This document shows, in pieces, positions 35,988-48,117 of a DNA stretch of 64,000 nucleotides (within the stretch, counting starts at the first letter, position 1; every line of letters starts with the position of its first letter). Under the pieces are notes generated by a model, which made no database searches, was not told where the DNA came from, and saw only the letters and a program-made list of their open reading frames with translations. The translations under genes and the position numbers were made by a program. The stretch comes from Klebsormidium nitens (taxonomy: Eukaryota > Streptophyta > Klebsormidiophyceae > Klebsormidiales > Klebsormidiaceae), in assembly GCA_000708835.1 (NCBI GenBank), contig DF237296.1, forward strand, positions 25,778 through 89,777, written 5' to 3'.

Positions 35988-38847
35988 CAGCCCCGTCAAC
36001 CAACATCCAACCTCCTGTTAGTTCACTCCCTCAGCAGGTGCTCAATCTGCTGCACTCTCAGAGAGAGTGTCTCGTCCACTTTTACCAGCAAGCAGCTGAT
36101 CTCTTGCTTCACTGCCTGCTCTACTTCTGCTGACTTCAGCAATCTGCTGACTTGAGTAAGTAACCAATCTTTCCTAAGCAGAGTGTGCGCATACTACAGT
36201 AGTGCTACTTCATGCTGATCTTCAGGACATCTCAAAGCTTTCCATCGCTTTATTTCTGCCATGTTTGCACCATCATCCTATCCTACTTTACTAACGCCTC
36301 AAGTCAAGCAAGAGCATCCACAGGGCTAACACTAATAGAGGAAGTTGAAATAAGGCGAATTCCTCGGAGACTCTCAATCACCGAACATGCCAAATTTAAG
36401 CCCTTTCAGCACCCAAGACGCCCTTGATTGCACTCCATATGATCCTGGATGGGAAACCAGCTACTAGTTTTAAAGCGACGCCGGTACGAATTCAGAGAGC
36501 GCCCACTATTGAAAATTTCTCCAAGTTCGAAAACGACCACCCCGAGCGCTTACTAGCCGCAGGCCCAGAGACATCTTTCCTCCTTCGAACCCCCTCTGAT
36601 TTGGAAGATCCCAACCACTTTACAGAAAGCTGCTTGCACAATCCCAAACTTGAAGAAGGAAATGAGAACCTCGCTTTGGCAGTAGGAAGGCAGCCTGGAA
36701 GCCGCCCCGCTGCGCCCCAATTGGCCTGCTGACTGATTAGCGCACTGCTGACGTTTGAAACTTAATCCAGGCTAAACCATGGAAACACACTAACCTTGTT
36801 GGCTTAACCCAACAAAAGTGCTAACAATATACCGTACATAGTGGAGCCCAGGCCTTGCCAAAGCCCTTTCGAGAAGAAAGACTGCCGCGCCTTCAGCAGC
36901 GGCGCGCGCGGCGCTTTTGTCTCTACTGCCAACGGAAACCAGCGGCGGCGCTGGAGCCTGGAGGTCAAGACTCAAGGTGCAGACGCTCATTGAAGTCATT
37001 GGCAAGTCTGTCTGCAATGTGCTGTGAGGTGAGTTGCTCCATCCCTTCATCCCACCCCTTTTCAAAAAGAATGTGGCAGTCCCGATGCTCCACCTGATGA
37101 GCTCGGTGTGCTCAAAGTATGCCACCAAAGAAGAAAACTCACCCTGAAGAACACCTTTAAGGCACCCAAATTCCATGAGGCACCCAAAACTATGTCAGCC
37201 CCAGCTACTGCAGACAGTAAGGGAGCACAGGTGCAGGAGATAAGAGCCATTGGCCTTTCGTGAACTTGCGGTCCTCAGAAGATTCAAAATTTGAGGGCTG
37301 GTTGTCAAAAAAGCTGTGATCGAATGTTAGTCTGCGAGTTGCTGCACCAATGTAGTAACCCCTCTGAGCTTTGATTATAAGAACAACCATCAAGGCCATC
37401 CTCATGTATGCAGTCAAACCTTTGCTGCTTGAAAGTCAAATATATGATTCTGCGGAAAAGTGCGCAGCTGGAAGCAGATCAAGTATCTTGAATACCACTG
37501 AGCCGCTTGCCTTATGCGAAGTGGCAGGCACCAGACTGGCTTGCGTTGACAAAATATGCACGGACTACCCCTCTTCAATCTGACGCTCGCAATCCCCCCT
37601 CGCATGAGCTCACCGCAGAATTGCACACAGAATACAACTCTGAGACAGTATTCGCTCCTACTATCTCAGAGGGCCTTGCAGCTGCCCCAAGCCCCAGACA
37701 AGCATTCTGGGCCAGCTTGAAGCAGCTTGAAGCAGGGAAAGCTCAGTGAGCCGCCAAGCACGGAGGTGAGGCTGGCAGTTCCATCTCAAGTACAAGTACC
37801 TTATGATCCTCATCTTTTTTACAGCAGAGGCAATCTGAGGTTACGTCCTGTCTTTGTTCCGGCACAGCTGTTTGCATGAGACTACGTTTTGAGCTGAGCG
37901 TTACGCACAACTTGAAGATAATCTGTTTGAGGTCGAGCACAAAGTTCTGAAAACTTGGTTCAAGTGAAAACAATCGAAAGACTTCTGATTGTTGGACATT
38001 AGGCATTAGGACAAGGTTGCGCCATGCCTTTCGGTCAGGAACTGCACGTCTATGGGATTTAATTTCGTTGGATCTTTGACTGTCCTTGTTCATACCAACT
38101 ACTCTCGCCCATTACATATGAAGCCTTGTCGAGTCTCTTACTGCATCAAGAACATATGTGCTCAGCAAAGCTAAGGGTTCCTCCTGCATCCTTCATAAAC
38201 CCTCTTTGCTGCCTCCTAAACGACGAGAGTTCGTCCTCTTTCCCATCTTGACTACTACCTTCGTCCCTTGTCTTCTTGGTTCCCTTCTCCCAATGCGGTC
38301 CACTTACTTTCATCTGTTTCCTCTACCTCCCATCCCGTCTTTCCTCCCCTCTTCTTGTTCCTCTTCTTCGTCCTTGTTATGTTGTTCAAGCTTCGTTTCT
38401 CTGATCAACTGAAAAGTTGCTTTGAGAGCCCTGAATTTACTTTAAGCTGAGGCAGATTTGGTCACTACCTGCTTTGAGCAGTTGCACGAACAAAGAATCT
38501 GAAGTAAGAGTACATTCTACACTTATGTGTGCGAACGGAGTCGATGAGCGGTTGAGTTACTGATTGGGCTGCTTATTTTTTGTTGCAGCTCCTCAATAGT
38601 CCTCCATTCTGGACTTGAAGTACGTTGGTCGTTACCGTTCATATCCAATGCAGTAGATCTCCTTAGCTAAAATAGCCTCTGCTTGATAGCCGATTAGAGG
38701 GCGTGTTGTAAGGCGGCGAGGCATGCACAGGAAAGAATTCGATTAGGCATCCCTTCAAACGACCCAGACTACTTGACAAGAGCCCCAATCGTCCCCTTTT
38801 AGACCAAGCACAGAGTGAGCGAGATGCGCTGCTCCCGAGAATAGCTC
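35988..38847. other. Divergent interval between the DHHC gene and PGAP1
   Basis: Should contain both promoters. A GC-rich, exon-like patch at about 36855-37030 is open on both strands and is followed by gtgagt at 37028, but I cannot assign a protein to it. A pyrimidine-rich tract fills 38200-38400. A tandem agcttgaagc repeat is near 37717-37735. No gene is supported. Confidence 0.4.
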
Positions 38848-41800
38848 ATGGCTGGCAAGCGCTCGCTTCCGCTTTCTTTAGCGGCTCTCTTTACTCTGAC
38901 CGTAGCTTGGTCAGCATGGAGGGGGTTGACAGACTTAAACAGTCGCCCAGAAGGTTGCACGATGACGTACATGTACCCAAACTACGTCCCGATCAACATG
39001 ACGTCAGGCAACATGCTCGAGCCAGGGGTCGCAAGCAAGGGGAAGTACGGGCTGTTCCTGTATGCGGAGGTAGGCATTCATTTTCTCGGTTTGGTCCCTT
39101 GGAAAACTTCCAGAGTGTGCGACTCAGTTCGGACGTCACGTTTGAGTTGTCCCAACATGAGGGGGTAAGGTGTCAAAAACCAGGCCGTTTGCAGTCAGGT
39201 CTGTTTTAACGAAGAGTTGACTCGTGCAATTGCGTTCATGAGCCCCTGTGTCCGCCGCAAGCAGGACAGAAGCTGTTGCGAAAATAGTCTTTCCACACCA
39301 CAGTTCACCACCTCTACGTGCTTCAAACTTGATTGTCACATTCTTGAGATGATGTGCGGTCTTCATCAACCTTCAAGTGCCGGATGGGAGGCTGGAACAA
39401 AACGAAGGACGAAGATATACACTACCGACGTCCTATCAAGTTTGAATTTTAATGCCGCCCTGCAGGGTTGGAGAAATGTCGATTTTCGGGAAAGTCTCAG
39501 GCGCCTGTCCGGGGTACCTGTTCTGTTTATCCCTGGCAACGCCGGCAGCTACAAACAGGTAACAGCCTTTCTGACGCCTTTTCTGCCCTTCTTCTTGTTC
39601 AACAGTGACGAATTCTGTCTCCTGTCGTAAGTGGAGTCCTTCTTGATCTTTCTGCGCAACTTCGGATTTGGACGATGTTGATCTGATTGTGATTCTTGTC
39701 CTATCTTCCAAAGAAAGGCGATCCCCGCGCTTTGCTTCTGGTCAGTAGCACGCTCTGGCGGCAGATTACGCTCCATGAGGGCCGATTTCGAGTTGTCAAG
39801 TCAGCGCCGTTCGATAGGGTTTGGTTGTCGCAGCTCTCTGTCGAAACCCTTCTGTAAGAGTTGTGAAGCCAGAAACAGAGGGAACGCTGTTGCTGGCGAA
39901 GATTCTCACGACATGATAGGACACGTGGCTAGATTTGGTTTCAGAGTCATTTGATTGCATGGCAACGTGTCGTACTGACGATGAAGGACACGAAGCTTGT
40001 GCGCAGTCGATCGAAATGCTGGAAGCTTCGCCCACGCTTATCTGGAAGATCCCGAGTTGGGATTTAGAAGCAATTGTTGACACAGTTTAGCCACGTGTCG
40101 TATCATGTCAGCAACACCGGTCCCATTGATCCAGGCTTCACAACTCGGACAGAACTCTGTAACAGAGGTTTTTTAACCAAAGTCATGTCAACGGCGCTGA
40201 AAGGCAGTTGAAACCTGTCCTGAAGGACCAGTACCGCAATCTGCATCCGGAACGGGCTACCGACGGGAAGCAAAGCGCGTGAAAAGTAACCGTTATAGAT
40301 ATGCCTGGCTTTGAAACCTGTTCCATCTCGGTTCGGATCATCTGAGACGGGATCTGTCATTCAGGTGTTCCATCGGCGACTATGGAAGCAGAGCCAAGTC
40401 CGTGTAAGACTGTTGGAATTTCGGATGCCGCCCTTATTTGAGCAATTGCAAGCACTTCCAGAACCAGATCCTTGTTGACGTCACTGAGGAAGTGACGCAG
40501 GTCAACTGACTGCTGACGTGTCTCCCGTCTTCCAGGTCCGCTCGATGGCCTCCGAGTCCACCCGCCAGTTCGAGAGCGGCTTCACACCGGCAGCCGCGCC
40601 TGTTCCCACCACTATTCCCCGGGCCATGCTCGAGGGCGCCCACAAGTGCTCGAAGGAAAGGTGTCAATACGCCAGCCGCCTCGACTGGTTCGCGGTGGAC
40701 TTTCTCGAGGAGTATTCCGCTCTCGACAGCCGGATCTTGCAAGACCAGACGGAGTTTGTCGTGAAGGCGATCGAGAAGGTAAGGGGACTAAGTTTGTGGC
40801 ACTCTTTCAAGCAGCGCAGTCCCATCTGCCTTCTAGGCAAAGTCTTGGTCTCGATAGATGCGGGACGAAATTGGGCAAGTGATTTGGATACATATTTTGA
40901 TGTGCCTGGCTGGGAGACGTAGAACAGCGATAGGGGAACAGGAACCAGAGCCAATAGCGGATTTGGACGATTCAGAAGCATGCGCATGCTGTAGATCCTC
41001 ATTGAGTATCCAACTCTTGCCTACGAACTGGATTGTTATGGTGGATAGCTGAGTCAGGAGACAGGATGTCAATCCTGCCGCTCCGTTAAACGGCTCGTTC
41101 TGACAAGCTAGCGGCGCCGTAACGGCGCATAAGTCGAGGGAAACGATGCACCCGCAGACTCTCACAATCGCCAGTTCCTTCAACCACCTATTTTGGACGT
41201 TAAGTCTAGAGAGTATTCTCAGGCCCATAAGCTGGTCTATTGTTCCCGACTTCATAACATTAGACGCTTCGATATTTGGGTTTGTCTTGCAGGGGGACCA
41301 CTTCCGGCGGATCGAGCAAGGGAAAACCGCTTGCAAAACCTTTCCAACGGATTCAACTAAGAAAGAAGAGTTTACAACGTGTTCCAATGGTGCCATTTTT
41401 GACATCTCCATTTGGACAGCGGATCTGCACCAGTTATAAACGCGATGCTGAAATGAGTTACTAAAGCTTCTTGTGAAATTCTAATTGCAGATTCTGGATC
41501 TGTACAAGCAAGCGGCCCGGTTCCGGCGGATCAAACGAGGGCGGAAGCGCACGCGCCAACTTCCTACAAACGTCATCTTGTTTGGGCACTCGATGGGAGG
41601 CGTGGCTGCGAGGGCCGCTCTGTTCCACCCCGCGTTTCGGGAGGGGAGCGTCAAAACCATCGTTACGGTCGCGACGCCGCACAGGTAACGCTTTGCGTTT
41701 TGGCAGAGGCTTTGAACCATGGTTTGTTCTTTCGTCGAACCTTTCCGATCAATATTTTTGTCGAAGACTGATCTACATGATTGTTCTGGCGTGGCCTTGC

Positions 41801-44800
41801 TCTTGAGAGGCGCTCAGCGAAAGAGTCGGTTGTCGGCTTCCGCGCACGGAAGGTCTTGCGTTGACCTTTAGAAGGCTCGTCTGCTGCCCTGAACACACTA
41901 GAATTGCTTCAATTGTTCCGTGGTCTAAAAAGATACTGCTGGTGAGTCGGTAACTTCAGTCATTCCGAGCGGTTGTACACCTGGGCATACTTGATACGCA
42001 AAAATGAAAGGGTTGTGACACGACCCGTCCTTTAAGCCAAGAAAGTTGCACAAGAAAGTTTGCAGCTTTGGTCCGGTCTTTACGTCTCTTTGAGCGCTCA
42101 GTACCACTTTCAACTCGATTTCCGTGACCCTTTCTTGCAGGTCTCCCCCAGTTCCCCTGCAATTGAGCGGCTCCCTTTTCTACTCCAACTTCAACCGTAA
42201 ATGGCGCCAAGGCTTCGCCGATACCGGGCCCCTGCGTGACGTCATCGTCGTTTCCATCAGCGGGGGGTCCCGCGACACCCAGGTCCGGACCCCCCTGATG
42301 CGGCTAGACGGGATCGTACCCCCCCGGAACGGCTTCAGCGTCAGTGCCTCGGCGGTTCCGGACGTGTGGTTGGAGACAGACCACCAGGTCATCGTATGGT
42401 GCAACCAGCTCGTTGTCAAGGTCAGTCAACTTTTACCCTGTTTGTTTCGTGCTGTTCATTTTTGTTCCTCCTGTTGTGGCTGAAGACAAGAGTCCTTCTC
42501 TCTCCGCGATTAATTCTGCTGTTTTGCTTCCCTGTTTTACATGTTCCTGGGTTGACGAGTGCAATGCACAAAGGTGTGTGTAGCAGCGGTTGTTGAGGTA
42601 GAACTTGCTTCAGTTGTTTCGGAAGTTTCACTCTCTCTACAAATTGAAGGCCAGTAACCTGATCAACGAACACACCATGCGGTTCCTTGGACACAACATA
42701 CACTGTCCTCTCTTTCCTGCGTCATTAGTGCCTTACTCAAGCATCTTCTCGGTACCGCTTTCTGTGTCGGCAGACGTTTTTTCTTGGCGACCCTGCGATG
42801 CATCAAATCCTGCTGAAGTCGGTGTTCTTACTCTTGCAGCTGTCCAAGGCTCTGCTCCTTCTATCCGATCCCGCCACCCGCCAACCCCACGACTCCCGAG
42901 TCGTCCGCCGGGAGATCCTGGCCGCTAATCTAAGGAGCGCCCTCCCGGAGGCGCTCGGATGGCTGCCACGTGGCAGCTGGACGGGCGATTTAGACTCGGA
43001 AGATCTGGCGGAAATCCAGTCGCTTCTGCCACCGGGAAAAGGTCTTCAAAAAGCTGGAGAAGGTGTAAATGATGGACAAGGAGACGCGACGACCAAAGAG
43101 GCATCGGACGGTGCAGAAGGGTTCGAACCGGAGCTTGAAAGAGAGGTTACAAGTGAAGAGTCGTCAAAAAGCGGTATTGCTTCGGGGCCGGGGTATCGTT
43201 CGCTTCCAGAAAAGGAGCCGACGTCACAAACGTTGCGGGCTAAAGCCGACGGAAGAGACTCTGAACGAGAAACGAGTCGGGAGGAAACTGTGAGCGCAAA
43301 GAGGGCGGAAAGAGGGCGGAACGACCAGAAAGCAGAAAGAAAACGGACTGACGAGGCGGATAGCGAACGGACACACGCGAAACGGTACGGAAGAGCCTGT
43401 CCCAGCGCGTCAGAGCTCGACGGAACAGCAGAAAGGGAGGTTGTGAGTGGCTCTTTTTTGGCGCTGGAGAACGCGGACGCGAGGCAACGGTGGTTTGACG
43501 TGAGAGCCGGACGACAGGGTTTGACAAAACCTCCGGTTCTGGTGACGTCACGGGGTTTTGTGGTCCTTTTCAATTTGGAACCGTGCACCGAGGTTCGAAT
43601 GTGGATGGTTCGAGGAAGCACGTCAGCGGAGCCAGTTAGCCGCAAGGAGGGAAACAGTTCCGGGCGGACGGAACCGGAACAGCAAGCGGCAGACGCGGAA
43701 CGAGAAGAGGCGAAACAACAAGGGCGGGGCAAGGGATTGGATTCCAAAGGGGCGGGAGTGGAACGGCCGAGTGCTGAATCGGAGCAGCGAGGGGCGGAAC
43801 AACGAGGGGCGGAACCGGAACGGCGAGGGCCGGAAGCAGATCGGCGGAATGCTGCCGAGGGGGTGACGTCCATACCGGGTGCTGCGAAAAGATCGAACGA
43901 GAGTCTGGAGGAAGAGCGGGCCTCTGGCGTGGACGGAACGGAACGGGTGCGGAACGAGGCCTTGGACCGAGCGGAACAGAAGCGGAACGCGGGAAGAGCG
44001 GTCAGCGAGGTGACGCTGCAAGCGGGGCGTCTTCCTGCAGGTGAGCAGACGCTTTCCCGAGGCTTCAATTCCAGTCATAGGCTTCTGCTTTTTCCGCTAT
44101 ACTTTGATTGCAAAAAAGAAAGTCAATCAAAATGGTGAGCAAAGCCTCGGAACTTGCGTTCAATTGCCGGCTTCAAATACGCGCTAAGTACCTTGAAATT
44201 TCAGTAAAAATGATCCACAAAAAAGAAGCAGGACATTCTGTTCCGCTTTGCTGAGAGGGTGTCTCACCCCGGTCTAGACGGTGCAGCGTCAACAAGCTGA
44301 GTCGCTATCCCCTCTATGCACAAAGGCCCCAAAGGAAAACAACGTACTTCGCTCCTCAACTAGAACGGGGCGGAGTTGTGCGTGATCATTTGAAACCGGA
44401 CGGTGCACGTTCCAGAGTACCGTCCAAATCGAACGTCCAAGTTGAACGTCAGAAAATTGACGTCGCCGTCGTTTTAAAGGTGACGCCCTGTAGAGTCCCG
44501 ACGCCCACTTTGAGCTTTCGGCAAATACCCTCTCGCTTTCCGTAGGTACGTACCTCCACTTCCAAGCGAACCGTTTCACCTGTTGTAAGAGTCAGACTGC
44601 CGCGTGAAAGTACTCGACCGAGTTTTGCCGTGTTTCGCAGGTAGCCTTCTGAGCCAATCGGGCAGCGACCGACCCACGTGGATCCTGAGACTGCTCCCCG
44701 AGGAACTTGCTGACGTGGACTGGGTCGTCATCGAAACGTCCCGGGCGGACGAGAGTCCGCCGGCCGCTGAACCCGTTCTGTTTGCCCAATTGATCCAGCC

Positions 44801-47205
44801 AGGGGAGGGGACCTTGCAACTAGGGTGGCGGGACCTGTTGGCGACCTCCATTTTCCCTCGGGTGTGTGGCTTTTCGCAAACCATTCTCTGGAGCGCAAAC
44901 CTATTGTCGGACAATATCGCACCGTGGGGCTCAGTAGAATTTCCGTGTTTGTTGAAGCAGACCTTCCGCGACTTGTGAGCACAGTGGATCAGCATCGCTT
45001 ATGGACGAGGTGTAGCAGACCCGGTCCTCTTATTTTGTGGCCTCTCGGAAAGCCCATAGCTGATGGCAAATCACGTGTTAGCGCGCCTGCTTGATCGCAT
45101 CTTCTCTTCCGCTGCTCAGGTTCTCACGCTCCCGGAGGGGCATAGCTTGTGGACTGAGGTCACGGCCCCGCTGCCCTTATCGCTTCTCCCGATGACGCTT
45201 CGGTTCACTCAGCGCGACTGCCCGGCGGTTCAGAAGGGGGACCCAAAATTGGATACAGGTGAGCTGATAGGGTGGTCACATCTGTTTTCCTTTCAAATCG
45301 GCACACCGGCCCTAAGGGTGCGCACCGACCCTAGAAACTCACTTTGGGCGCACTTCGCATTTGTGAGGTCACCCGGACAGACGGCTTGAACGCTCCGCTT
45401 TTCGCGGCCCAGAGTCTCGCTTGTATACTGCGCGCACCGACCCTAGAGACTTTTTCCGAGGTCCGAGTGCGGTCGCCCCCACCCTAGAAAGGTTGCGACT
45501 TTTAGCTTTGGGGTGGAGATCCCGCCCCGAGGGTTGGATATTCCGGCCTCAAGGGTCGGCGACACCTCAAATGTGACCATCCTATCAGCTGGGGATTCGA
45601 TGTTTGGTCGCAACTTTGCAAATAGGGAAGCGTGCTTCTCGGGTCAAGGGGCCTGCTGGTAACAGATCCGTACAACCCTCGATTGCATCGTTTGCAAGTC
45701 GGTGGCGGAGGGTGAGAAGTAATCTGACGTTCAGGTGAAAATCTCTGGAGCAACCGCGAGAGGAACGATATCGGGGCAAAAGCTGACTGAGAAAGCCGAT
45801 TTTGATCGAAGGTCCGCCTTTCAAACATTGACCGACTCTCCGCTTTTCTGCAGGGACGTGCTCGGCTCCATGCTCGCCGCCTCTAGTTCTCGCCTGGGAC
45901 CCGTCCATCGAACAGGAGCGCATTTGGACGGTCACAAACGCGACTACCCTCCAAACGGACGGCTCGCCCGGGGGGGGCGCGTCTAAAGGGGGAACGAACC
46001 CCCCCTCCGTGATCCTTTCCGATCCACGCTGCGGTTATCGCGTCTCGGTTACGATAGCGCCCCACCTGGCCTGCTTCCGTTTTCTGGCGACAAACGCGCC
46101 CCGGATCGTCAGCTTCGCGGTCGCCCTCGTCCTGTTCATTCTCGCAGTCCAGTCACACCCTCGGAAACCGGGGAAGCAGACACCGAACCCAGTAGCCGCT
46201 CTTTGCCAGCTGTTAACCCTCCAAACCACGCCGTTAACCCTCCGAAGTTTGCTGTTAGGCCTCCAAACCCCCCTCCGAACCCGTCTGCCCGTGTCGCTCG
46301 TAGTCGTAGCATTAGCTGCAGCCCTGATCCCCATCAGCCGCTCCCTAGAAGCTGCCCGGGCAATTCGAGTGACGTCAGCCGACGTCTACCTGCTGACGTC
46401 ATCCGCCTTGGCGATGACTTTTGCTGTCGGGTTAGTAGCGCTCCTCGCGGCAGCGCAGGCGACTTTGCTTCGCTTGGTTTTCTGGAGCTTGCAAAGGTTT
46501 CGTAGCACTCAGAAAACGTCGTGTACCGCGCCCGAGTGGAAACATGATTGGCGCCTGACGGGAACGACGCGCGTCTTCGTGGGCTGCTTTAGCGTCGCCG
46601 CTTGCCTGTTGATCCATCCGGCGATTGCTCTACTGGTAATTTTAGTCGTCCGCACGTTAGACACAGTAACGGAAAGCTGCCGGAGTCGAGATCACGACGA
46701 GCGTAGGACTCTCGTCAAAGAGCCCAGTGCCGACACTAGCACCGACGGTCGAAGCGTTGTAGCTAACGGGGAACAAACAGGAAAGGCGGGCGTGGCTACA
46801 GCAGTGCCACGTGGCAGCACGGGGTACGGACACGTGTCCACAAAGGACCAGTGCGGGGCGGCCTTGCAGCGGCAAAGCGGTTGCCTCCTGCTCGCCTTCC
46901 TGAACTTCGTAGTAACCGCCCCCTCCGGGTTTGCATCGTTGCCGTGCGTTTTACGACGCTGGCGAGCCCCCTCGGCATTAAACTCGTTGCTCGTGATTGC
47001 CCCCATTGTAGAAGCTCTGCTTTCACCACATGATCGCTTGCAAGGTGGACGGAATAGGATCGGCTGCTCAATCAACCAGACTGTCAGGTCGTGTTTGTAC
47101 GTGCTGTTGGGTGCTTATGCGTGCTATGAAGGGTTGGTCGAGAGTCCGCTAGGTGCCGCACCTGTGTTTACGTTTGCGGCACTTGTAGGGCTGTTTTTCT
47201 CCTAG
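38848..47205 (+). CDS. PGAP1: GPI inositol-deacylase (PGAP1)
   Basis: ER membrane lipase that removes the acyl chain from the inositol of GPI anchors, allowing exit of GPI-anchored proteins. Exons: 38848-39069, 39466-39558, 40536-40778, 41491-41684, 42141-42420, 42840-44040, 44641-44861, 45120-45258, 45854-47205; phases agree, giving 1314 aa. The start gives a signal anchor (residues 7-24), then the family motif CTMTYMYPNY. Exon 2 has VPVLFIPGNAGSYKQ, exon 3 ends in a RLDWFAVDFLEEYSAL stretch, and exon 4 carries the lipase nucleophile GHSMGG with Ser220. Exon 9 holds several hydrophobic segments, the usual C-terminal membrane domain. Human PGAP1 is about 920 aa; the excess here is largely two Glu/Arg-rich, low-complexity stretches in exon 6 (residues roughly 405-540 and 610-740). 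An antisense open frame across exon 6 is a composition shadow. Confidence 0.93.
41287..41345 (+). repeat. Probable ghost of PGAP1 exon 4 5' end
   Basis: After a tcttgcag acceptor-like site the word ttccggcggatc and following purine-rich bases match exon 4 around 41521-41560. The similarity is shorter than in other ghosts. Confidence 0.6.
45262..45590. repeat. Inverted repeat beside PGAP1 exon 8 donor
   Basis: The 23-bp arm at 45262-45284 (agctgatagggtggtcacatc...) pairs with 45568-45590 with two mismatches, 283 bp apart. The left arm overlaps the donor region of exon 8. Within the loop the 20-bp word gcgcaccgaccctaga.act occurs at 45320-45339 and 45432-45451. No target-site duplication or transposase was found. 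Confidence 0.8.
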
Positions 47206-48117
47206 AGGATGGAGTTCGTGGATCTGAGGTGACTTAGGCTTAGGAACAGTAAGGTTGAGGTCCAATCCCCATCATTGGAAAGCTTTTGATGCTTAGATCG
47301 GATTGCACGCTTCACAATCCGCGAAATCTAGAGCAACTCAACGAGAACATCTGAGAAATGCTTCGATCTAGTAGGCTAGTGCACCGAGATTAACAACATG
47401 AAATGATGACGGCTATCGTACCGTAGTACCACTGCCAATCCGCCGCACCGCCCGCAGTGGCACTTCCGTGAGTTTTGAAACGCATGAGGGGGCCGACTCG
47501 GCGACGGTTGCGGCCGCGGCGGCCCATGCGCTATAGGAGTGAGTCCGGCTGCCATCATCGCATAGCCCTTGACTCATATGTCGGACATGTCCGCCATGAG
47601 TCAACGAGCTGATTCAATGATTAATGTGTTGATCGAGTCCAAACTATCGTCATATGCATGACGGTATTAAGAATCAAAGCTAGGTAGTAACTTGCCAGAC
47701 GTATAGTAAAAGACGAGAAGTACTTATGTGATTTGACTATCATTCCAAGCTAGAAATCTCAAGCATCTGATGCCCTTCGAGGCCCTCGCAATGCGAAGTC
47801 ACGTGTCGGCCAGGTTTGTTTTCCACAAACAAGTACCCCCCCGGTGTCACTCGTTTGTGCATGATGGAAGTGCCATTAACATCTGCATAAAGCTTCAACG
47901 TTTGGCAAGCAATCATTTGATTAGTTTCCCAAGCATGAGTACTTTTTAAGTTTGCCATGAGTCCTGCTTGTACTCCTGGCTAGGAAAAGCTAGCTTCACG
48001 CTTTGTTACAGGTCATGTATAGTACACACCGTCCATTATCCAGTGAGAAGGTTTTTTCGCGGCCCTGCACTCAGGGCCTAGAGGCTTACACTGGTCGCTC
48101 CCTATAAAATTGAACCT
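47206..48117. other. Intergenic region between convergent genes
   Basis: No gene seen. Contains the 3' ends of PGAP1 and of the F-box/ARM gene, plus a GC-rich patch at 47440-47540 without a convincing open frame. Confidence 0.5.

Noticed and set aside
38158-38450. Open frame in a Ser/Leu/Pro-rich translation
   Set aside because: It is a pyrimidine-rich tract; the translation reflects composition only.
43046-44068. Long antisense open frame opposite PGAP1 exon 6
   Set aside because: Its Ser/Arg/Pro-rich content mirrors the Glu/Arg-rich sense strand; composition alone keeps it open, and it has no domain.
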